This document shows, one piece after another, positions 56,115 to 64,000 of a DNA stretch of 64,000 bases. Under the pieces are notes generated by a model. That model was not told the origin of the DNA. It worked only from the letters and a program-made list of their open reading frames with translations, and did not search any database. The number at the start of each line of letters is the position of its first letter. Positions within the stretch are counted from its first letter, which is position 1. The DNA is taken from contig CAOLHI010000062.1 in assembly GCA_948474755.1 (NCBI GenBank), positions 310,001 through 374,000 of the forward strand, in the 5' to 3' direction. The DNA comes from Ctenosaura bakeri (Eukaryota > Chordata > Lepidosauria > Squamata > Iguanidae). The position numbers and the translations under genes are program-made.

Positions 56115-59100
56115 ATTTTCTTTCTTGATAGGCATAAATAACATTCAGAGGTAGATATTATATGAGTTTCCAAAACCTGGACTGATGAGGTAAATAAAGT
56201 CAAAATCCTCCCAAAGACTTTCTCTGATCACATTCCAATCATGATGCAAGTTAGAAAGACAAGTAAAGAATTTAGATAGAGATTAAATGAATCTCTGATG
56301 ATGAAAGAAAAAGAATTTCAGAAAAAAAGAATAAGATCAAAGATTTTTTGAAAGAAACTTAAATAAAGGAACTAATATCAAATCAGTTTGAGATGCAAGT
56401 AAAGTAATATATGACAGGATATTTTATTTGAATAAACAAAGAATATTTTTAAAAAAACAAACTGAGAAAGTAGAGAAGATTTTGGATAAGATGAAAGCTA
56501 AAGAAGAAGCCCTAAGGAAATTTCCAGAATTTTGAAGAAGTTGAGGTTGATGAGAAATTAACTATTGACGACTGAAGACTTAGAAAAGAAATTGAATCTT
56601 TTTTTTTAACAGAAAAAAATTGAATATGTGAATAAACCAGGAAGGGTGCTTGTATATAGATTGAGAAAGGCATAAGAGAATGATTGTAAATTAAATGAAG
56701 GTGATAAAGAATTCACAAAAGACATTGATCTGCAAAGTTATACTCAATGAAGAAAATGAATGATAGAAAGATAGAAGATTACCCAATGAGACAATAGCTA
56801 TCTACACTGACATATGAAGAAAGAGAACAGATTAATTAGAAGATTAAAATAGTGGCTATTCAAAAACCCAGATCTGGATGGATTTGGAATTTCTTATTAT
56901 AAAACAGTACCAGAAGAATTATTAGGTCCCTTGCAAACAGTGATGAATGACATGTGAAGAAATGGATTAATACTGGATTCATAGAAGGAATCTAATATTA
57001 CTTTGATTCCAAAGGAAAGACAAGACTTGATTTCACCAAAGAATTATAGTTAAATTTCTTTGCTGAATAATAACTATAAGTTCTTTACTTTGTTTTTGGC
57101 TGTAAAACTGAAGAATTTATTTAAAAGTATACAAATAAAGACCAAAGTGGTTTTCTATCTGGAAGACAAATTAACATAAGAGTTGTTTCAGATGTCATTG
57201 AACATTTTGAAAATCATAGTGAGTAACAACGTTTATTCTTTTTTGATGCAGAAAAAGTTTTTGATAATTTGAACTGGAAATTTCTTTTAAAGTAATTGAA
57301 CTAAGGAAATTTTGGTTCTAATGTTTTGACTTGGTTTAGATCAGTATATTCAAAACAATTTGCAAAAATAATAGTTAATGGGGACACAATGAAATCTTCC
57401 AAGATTTTTAAAGGGGGCAAGGCAAGGATGCCTTCTGTTTCCTGTTTTGTTTACTTTAGCAATGCAAGATTTGAATTAAGCTATTAGGTAAGATGGTAAG
57501 ATAACTAGAGTTAAAATTGGAAAGGTTGAATTTAAATTGAGAGCTTTTGCCAATGATTTGGTGATTATGTTGGAAAATCCATTGGAATTGACAGTGAAAC
57601 GGCAAGAAAAAAAAAGAATTTTGAAATTTAGCTGAAGATAAATTAGGAAAAGACCTCAATCTTGTCTAAGAATATGAAGACTCGAGAGAAGAATGAACTA
57701 CAGTTAAAAACAAGTTTCAAAATTAAAAACAAAATAAAATTCTTAGGCATCTATCTAACTGGAAGCACTTGTCAACTATATGAAAATATTTGTGTGAATA
57801 CGTGGAAAGAGATCAAGAATGATTTGAATAAATGACAGAAACAGAACTTGTCTTTGTTGGGAAGAATAGCAGCAATAAAGATAAATGTTCTTCCAAAAAT
57901 GATTCCCCCCCCCCAAATATTCCAATATTGACTAAGGAAACACCATTTGTATAACGGTAAAAAGATTTGTCAATATTTGTCTGGGGAAGTTAAATATAAA
58001 GTTTTGCAGGACACAAAAGAGCAGGGAGGTGTTGGATTGACAGATTTAAAAATCTACTTCACAGCCTTGTGTATGACTTTGATTTTAAAAGTGGATTATG
58101 TTAGAAGACAACAAACTCATGAATTTAGAACCACATGACTTAAGATTTGGATGGCACATGTATTTATAGTATTATAAAGTTAAGATTAAGATTGCTTTTA
58201 AGAATGATTGTATTAGACATGTTTTATTGAAACTGTGGAATAAATAGAAAATGAGATGATATCCAAAAACACCTTTTTGGACTTCTCCATGAGGCCTTTT
58301 ATAGAACAAAGATGAGACTCAATCAACACTGGTTAATATATTACAATTTACTAAAGAAAAAAGATAAAGATTGCGTAATGAAATCATTACCACAATTGCA
58401 AGAGGAAGGTTTTAATAGGCAATGACTATCATATAGACAACTCTATCTAAGATTCAAAGACGATAAAAAGAATTTGAAGAAAATAAATCAGACTTGAAAC
58501 TATTGTTACATATGGATGATCATCTGATTATGAAGATGTACAAATTTCTGTTGAAATTACAGATGGAAGGTGAGTAACTAAAGGAATATATGATCAGCTG
58601 AGCAGGAAATTTGGGGAACAATTTGCATATAATCCAATGGGAAAAACTATGGACAAGGATATTAGAAATATACTTGTCTATGACCTTCAAGAAAACGATT
58701 TTAAAACGAAGTATCGCTAGTACCTTACACCGGAGAGACTTGCAAAGATACATAAAGATATGAAGAATAAATGTTGGAAATGATATTTATATTTCCAACA
58801 TTTATTCTTCATATCTTTACGTATCTTTGCAAGTTGAATCTCTCTATCATATATGGTGGGCATGTGAAAAAGTCAAACAATTTTGGATGAAGATACAGTA
58901 TAAATGCAAAAGATTTTGAAATCCCAAATACCTAAAAATCCTGAATTATACTTGTTAGGAATTTGGGAAGATAAACTTATTGATAAGAACAACATAAACT
59001 AGTTCAATATAGGATATTGTCAGTGAGGTTGGTAAATGCAAAGTTGAGATCCCATCAAAGGAAGAATGGTTGAATAGATTAATGGGGATAGTTGAAATGA

Positions 59101-59760
59101 TTAACCTCAGACATAGTTTAGTGGATCAAACAAAAAGTGGATTTCTTCTGAATAGAAATGCCACTTGTCTATTTAAAGAAAAATGAGGGTGAATTGATTA
59201 TATCGGGGTTTTTTTACTCACTTATAACTTTAGAATTTAACTTATTTTTAAAGCCACATGAGGTGTGTAATATAGAAATAATAGAGGATTTTAATTGGTT
59301 GCTTTGTTAGGATACTGACACTATTTGTAATATAGGGTTTTAGTAATAATGTTTTAAGGCTTGCTAATAATTTTTGAGGATTAATCATTATTATAATCAC
59401 TCTTGCTTACTACTGGTTTATATATTACAATTATATATTATAAGTATAAGCATAAATATATCTTGGATACATAGACAAGGTTATAATTACTATCAGCAAC
59501 AAGCATTAACTTTAAGTTTAATTAAGGACTTGATACTTAAGTGTAATTGTTTAGTGGGAGCTGTTTGCAACAAAGGTGGGAACAAACTTTTAATTGCTTG
59601 TAGTTTTTTTTTTATTAAAAAAGTTGGTTGCAGTTTAATTAGTTATTTTTAGCTTTGTTATATAGTGTTCTTTCATATGTACTGTATTGCTTTTTTACTT
59701 TTATTTTTGTGCATTGTTATATACTGCTATTGTTCATGCCTGTTTAATTTTTTAAAAAAC
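56115..59760 (+). mobile_element. Decayed L1-clade LINE, about 3.6 kb
   Basis: It starts directly after a family-A copy, inside the end of the endonuclease domain (FSDHIPIMMQV at about 56218), and runs through ORF2. Landmarks: SGFLSGRQINIRVVSDVIEH near 57150; FFFDAEKVFDNLNW at 57237 (motif A); a decayed motif B, GGKARMPS, near 57412; FANDLVIML at 57544 (the FADD box with A-D-D changed to A-N-D); GRIAAIKINVLPKMI near 57865; and the Cys/His-like tail (NKCWK .. HIWWACEKVKQFW) at 58770-58900. An A-rich end lies at 59750. Dozens of frameshifts and stops make it inactive. Confidence 0.88.
58738..58834. repeat. Near-perfect palindrome inside L1
   Basis: Left arm 58738-58781 and right arm 58791-58834 (44 bases each) are reverse complements with a single mismatch, separated by a 9-base loop. 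The left arm is ordinary L1 ORF2 sequence; the right arm interrupts the frame and is an inverted copy of it. L1 sequence resumes after the right arm. Confidence 0.95.
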
Positions 59761-60900
59761 AAACCACTCAGCCATGTCCATTTCACATAGTGGCTCCCTG
59801 GAGCCAAGAGTCTATTACTTGGGTCATTTTGTTGCTATGTCTGTGTAATTATGAATTCAATGTAGGACTTCAGATGTTATTTTTAGGTGGCCACTGCACA
59901 TAAGGCCATCTTACCAATCAGAAAAATATTTCTATCAAAATATCACAATTGTTTGCTTTATTTTTTATATTATTTGAACTATACACCTTGTTTTCTCATG
60001 TATTGTTTTACACAAGGAATATCCTAGAAAGTAATTGATTTTCTTCTTAGACTTTGGGATCAAGTCTTGTTTAGCTATAGGGACTAAATGGAATAATAGA
60101 GACCTGTTACTTCCCGCCCCAAATACCAGGCCCTTATGAAGTATAGGTCTTTATTTATCTCCCATATTCCTGTGAGTCAGAGGATGAAAAAACTGTGTCA
60201 ATTCGAAGGCTACTATTTAGCAAAGAAAACAATAGAGAATGTCATATAGAAAAAAAACAACAACCATATTTGTGAGAATTGACTTGTTTCTTAGTTTTTA
60301 GGGAAGGTTTCTATTCTTTATGGTGATCCGCTTGAAAAATTTATGGCCAGTGTGTCCTGAAACCTCAGAAGCCAAATTGCTGTCCATGTAAGATTTCTGC
60401 TTGGAATTCTGGGCTTCACTAACACCTTACACATTCTTATCACTACACAAATTTAAAAAAAAATTCTTCAAAAAGGCAGAATATAATATGAAAACATTCT
60501 CATTTTGAGTAACTCTACAAAACATTTCTTGGTATAAAATCTGTATTGCTTTTGTGCAGAATTGTTATTGCTTTCAAGCTCAAAATAAGAAGTTGGACTT
60601 GGGACAAATTAGTACAGTGGCTCTTGGACATAGGGTGAGCTATCTTCTTCCATTAATAGCAGGGAGTTGTAAAGGTCCATGAATTGCAAGGATCCTACAG
60701 AAAGGGGAAAAATCTGGAAATACTTCTCTTAGGAGAAAGTATTTCCAGGTACTGCCATCAAAGCATCCTGTGTAGTTATGGGTGAAAATGCAGAGATGTG
60801 GGGCACAACCATGGATTTCCTGTCACAATGGCTTCTTTTCTTCTTGCCTCTTTTCCTAGATGCCAGGTTTTAGAAGGAAGTCTGAGATATCATGTTCTAG
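59761..60900. other. Unique-looking noncoding sequence
   Basis: No exon or mobile element recognised. It contains a small hairpin (60714-60748) and, at 60905-60937, a doubled AGTATCAGTGATC word. Confidence 0.45.
60714..60748. other. Short perfect-stem hairpin
   Basis: CTGGAAATACTT and AAGTATTTCCAG form a 12-base perfect stem, extendable by CTC/GAG with one bulged base, around the loop TTAG. Too short for a pre-miRNA on its own. Confidence 0.6.
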
Positions 60901-61054
60901 TTCTTTTTAAGTATCAGTGATCAGTATCAGTGATCAGATCCTTATGCACAGCAGAGTGCACTGCACTCAGTCACCTTTGGTGAAGGTTCTGTGCTTAACT
61001 GATGAAGAGACGACTGCCAAAAGGTCATACTACACAATTAAGAGACAACTATTT

Positions 61055-61210
61055 GTTTGTTTGTATTTATTATATTTCTATGCTGCAGATCTTCTAGAGT
61101 GGGAGGCAAAGTGGCTTCCAATGAAGTTAAAAATATTAATAAAACATTAAAACAATTAAAAACATTTAAAAACATATTTTAAAATTTTAAAACATAGAAA
61201 TTTTTAAAAT
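61055..61210 (-). repeat. Retroelement 3'-tail repeat, minus orientation
   Basis: TTGTTTGTATTTATTATATT, TCTAGAGTGGGAGGC, AAAGTGGCTTCCAATG and an A-rich run of AAAACATTAAAACAATT words match the layout of the repeat at 2705 and, on the other strand, 22000. Confidence 0.55.
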
Positions 61211-61889
61211 ATCTTGATAAATTAAAAGCCCACCTGCTTAAATAGTAAAAGCTTGCTTTTTTAGTTTCTCTCATATTTCTTTTATGACATCAAAGAATGT
61301 ATATATTTTACTTCATTGGACATAAATAAGAAGAAATAAAAGGTTTATGTGATAACCCAGCTTAAAGTATACCTAGTAGGAAATAAGTTCGGATCTCTGA
61401 AGATGCTGGAGAATTCAGAACTGGTGAGAATGCACTGTTCTACCCTGGGCAAATCTATCTGCCCTTTTTTCTTTCATATTTAAATTTTGAGAATTATGGT
61501 AAACTGTGATTTAAAAAAGTAACTGAAATGAGATTATCACCCATCTCTAAAACAAACAAATGAATCTATCAAATTCACTTCCTTGTACATTTTAATTTTG
61601 TGAGTTTGGTAAATTGTGATTTAAAAAAAAGAAAAAAGAAATGAACATTTCACCCATCCCAGGAGGAGAGAGATAAGCAAGTGAGCCAAGGTTTCCTGAT
61701 GAATATCTGCAGCAGCAAACCAGGTTTATATATATATTCAAAAATATATGAAAGCAGGCTAGTGTGATCTTACTAATGTTGCTAAAAACATCTGCTACTT
61801 GCCTGATCCAAATTCTTGTCTTAGAGTTGATTTTGCCAAAGTAATTTAGAGCTTCCCTTTTCTTCCCCTCCTTTGGCAACTGGAGTTAA
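61211..61889. other. Plain noncoding sequence
   Basis: Two similar blocks (TTTTGAGAATTATGGTAAA.. and TTTTGTGAGTTTGGTAAA.., each followed by CTGTGATTTAAAAAA-like text) at about 61483-61530 and 61592-61640 form a diverged direct duplication. Nothing else recognised. Confidence 0.45.
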
Positions 61890-62300
61890 TTTGTACAGTG
61901 AAGTACTCAGTGTTGGTGAATGTACTGATGTTGAATGTTGCTGATAATCAAAGCTTACTGCTGAGAATGGCAGACTGCTGTAGCTCACAGAGTGTATACA
62001 CTTCTAGTTCTTTCGTGTATTTTTTGTCTTTTGTTGTTTAGTGCTTTTTGATTTTTTTTTTTATTCACAGATGCTATATACAAGAAAGTTTAATGATGCT
62101 GGCTTGTCAGAGAACTGGGTCACCATATTGTTGCTGATTAGCAAGCTGCTTCCAAGGCAATCTTTGCTTATGCATTTTTTTGAAAGTTACTTTCATACTG
62201 TCATAACTTCTGAAGGGCACAGATGTTCCCTCCCAATTACTCTTAAGGAGAATTTAAATCTAAACTATTTTGTTTGACAACTGCACAGTGGCAGTGCACA
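61890..62300. promoter_or_regulatory. Candidate conserved noncoding element or exon-bearing segment
   Basis: A repeat-free block with GCTGATTAGCAAGCTGC, TTCCAAGGCAATC and GCTTATGCATTTTTTTG. It also has an excellent splice-acceptor context: a long T-rich tract ending TTATTCACAG at 62070, followed by an ATG-initiated 68-codon frame. No donor or known protein motif was recognised, so a regulatory element is at least as likely as an exon. Confidence 0.28.
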
Positions 62301-62559
62301 CATACATCTGTCCCAAAACTAACTCTGTTTTTTTTGTTTGTTTGTTTCTTTTGTTGTTCAGAATTGCCTAGCGAAAAGGGAAAGTATCTTCTTATTGTGA
62401 ATATATACATTTAGAGGCAATGTGTAATGTCTAGCAGGCATCAGGCATTCCCAGGGATTTCTATGATTAGTTTTTCTTTTGAAGTCCTTAAAAGAATGCC
62501 AACAATAGACAGTCATAATGGATACTAATTATACTGTAACAGATTTTGTTTAGCAGCCC

Positions 62560-62950
62560 TAACTTGACTGTAATCTTTATTAGTCAACTAAGTACAACTC
62601 CAAATCCTACATTATGTTCTTAATGTATGAGACACAAATTAGTTTATATGTGCATATTTTGGCAGAGATGTAGTCAAATTGTAAGTCTGGGTTCTTATTT
62701 GTTGATTTTGAAAGTAATCCATCTTAGCTCAGATCAGTTCAGAGGCTGTCTGTTTCAACTTGGGTGTCAATGTCAAGCCAGAAATCTAAACCTTCATGTT
62801 CCTCATAGGCAGTAATTAGATATCAACAAATAAGTGCTGAGTATTTGTCAGATCTGTATGAAATTTGCTGGTATATTAATTTTTTCTTTGGAGGAGATCA
62901 TCCTGGTTCTCTATCAAATAAATCAATCTGGGGAGATTGTGGTACCTACT
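62560..62950. promoter_or_regulatory. Candidate conserved noncoding element
   Basis: Repeat-free, with GGCAGTAATTAGATATC, a forkhead-like ATCAACAAATAAG, GGTATATTAATTTTTTC and CAAATAAATCAATCTGG. Judged only by motif density and sequence complexity. Confidence 0.25.
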
Positions 62951-63138
62951 TTTTTCTGTTTTCTTTAATAGAAAATTCTGCTAACTTTTAACGTTTTTTG
63001 GCAGGAATTTGTGAACACTATACAAATACCTGACTCTTCTAAGGCTCTAAACCAAATAATACTGAAACTGTGGGTAATGAAGCACTGTAGTATTTTGTAA
63101 AATGAAAAACAAAGTAGAGATGAAGTTCTTCAGTAACA

Positions 63139-63544
63139 GCCTTTCTGCACTACAATGCAGCTCTGGCTCTATTAATATGACATCAGTATCAGTAATAGGA
63201 CAACATGGCCATTTCTGCACTACATTGTTATAGTGCTATTGTTCCATTTTCAACATCCTATAGAATCCTCGGCTTTGCAGTTTAGGGAGGGGCATTTAGA
63301 ATTCTCAGCCAGAGAGCTCTTTGGCTTAAGATAACTACAAACCCCAGAATTCCACCGGATGTTGAAAGTGGAACAATAGCACATAACAGTGTAGTGTAGA
63401 TGGGTTGTGAGTGTTGGGGATTTCATACCATGTATTGTTGTGGTGTTCTGTTTTATTGTTTTTGTCCCTATTATATATGCCGATGTTCCGCCCTTTGATG
63501 TAAAGGGAGTTATAAATAAACTTTATTATTAGTGCAGAAAGGCC
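63139..63544. mobile_element. Composite MITE: outer GCCTTTCTGCAC ends around a family-E copy
   Basis: The left end GCCTTTCTGCACTACA and right end TAGTGCAGAAAGGCC are inverted repeats of the group's terminal form. Between them lie an AT-rich leader, the family-E copy at 63207-63406, and a retroposon tail (TGTTCCGCCCTTTGATG .. AAATAAACTTTATTATT). Matching duplications are not visible at the outer ends, so the composite structure is inferred. Confidence 0.5.
63207..63406. mobile_element. Family-E MITE, fifth copy
   Basis: It begins GGCCATTTCTGCACTACATT, carries CATTTTCAACATCCTATAG and the inverted GGATGTTGAAAGTGGAAC, and ends near TGTAGATGGGTT. The right terminus is eroded and no 3-bp duplication is readable (CAT against GTG). 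Confidence 0.8.
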
Positions 63545-63545
63545 C

Positions 63546-64000
63546 TAAGTTTCTAGTTGAAAGTAAGCATGAGACATTTCAGCAATTTTCTTCCTGCTGC
63601 AAGAAAGTCTTCAAAAAACAACATAGTTTTTAAAGATTATTTGCAATTCAGGACTTACTCTGCACTAAATTTGCACTGGGTCATTTTGCATAAGAAACAG
63701 CATGTTATGTGAGGAAAATAATACTTCAATATAGAAATATTAATGCCGTCACAAAAAATATATTCTTTGTAGAAAAAAACTGCAATTGGGAGTTTGTTTT
63801 GCACAAAATTTGCACATAGTTGTTTTGTGCAGACAGCAGCATTTTCTGCAAACGAACTACCATTTTCTACATTGAAAACAATATTTCAACACAAAAATAT
63901 TGATTCTTGCACAGAAAATTCTGCTTTCCACACACAATTATGTAAATCAAGCATGTGCAAATTTTATGCAAAACAAATTTCAAATTATAGCTTTTCTTCT
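63546..64000 (+). mobile_element. Family-F MITE, runs off the window
   Basis: TTTCAGCAATTTTCTTCCTG, AAGAAAGTCTTCAAAAAAC and TTGCAATTCAGGACTTACTC match the left third of the 51070 copy. Repeated GCAGACAGCAGCATTTTCTGC-like words follow. The left terminus is degraded and the right end lies beyond the window. Confidence 0.65.

Overview
The window is eukaryotic and almost certainly from a squamate reptile (lizard or gecko type). It is AT-rich and gene-poor, with no bacterial-style operons. Its repeat content mixes tRNA-derived SINEs of the Sauria/squamate kind, an L1 clade, an RTE/Bov-B-like LINE, a CR1 3' end with its ATTCTATGA terminus, an L2/CR1-like 3' end, a Penelope-like element, solo LTRs and many short non-autonomous DNA transposons. 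The species call is inference from repeat types; no species-specific gene was recognised.

Protein-coding content is minimal. I can support no intact host gene. Two short exon-like segments lie near 5.1 kb and 5.77 kb; each has a good splice acceptor and an open frame, and I do not recognise either. A promoter-like GC/CpG-rich block at about 10.4-11.43 kb ends in a consensus splice donor and looks like a 5' noncoding first exon. It sits between two outward-facing ends of one DNA-transposon family, so it is either a host promoter flanked by insertions or sequence carried inside a 1.78 kb element. Several repeat-free stretches (about 15.9-16.5, 30.3-30.6, 40.3-40.7, 52.4-53.0, 61.9-62.3 and 62.6-62.95 kb) read like conserved noncoding elements. 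That is judged by eye only.

Layout. 0-5 kb: mostly plain sequence with an L1 fragment carrying a twin-priming inversion (3.5-4.66 kb). 5-7.7 kb: exon candidates. 7.75-8.66 kb: a CpG-rich 901-bp solo LTR with a 5-bp target-site duplication. 9.5 kb: SINE. 10.1-11.9 kb: the promoter-like block between transposon ends. 12.4-26 kb: hairpin MITEs and GC-rich MITEs in otherwise plain sequence. 27.9-29.8 kb: a Penelope-like fragment next to an RTE/Bov-B fragment. 31.6-33.4 kb: a MITE split by an 840-bp solo LTR, then CR1. 33.9-34.5 kb: an odd cluster of degenerate GAGGCCTAA motifs. 36.2-38.7 kb: five mobile elements almost end to end. 41-55 kb: more MITEs, including a second copy of one family that preserves the empty site of a nested insertion. 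56.1-59.76 kb: a long decayed L1 with an internal palindrome. 59.8-64 kb: mostly unique, ending in MITEs.

The strongest new-looking signal is a group of short DNA transposons that share termini of the form GGCCnTTTYYGCAC but have at least five different interiors. I found perfect 3-bp target-site duplications at 14 copies, and one is independently confirmed by an uninterrupted relative in the same window. This is consistent with PIF/Harbinger-type transposition; no transposase is present here.
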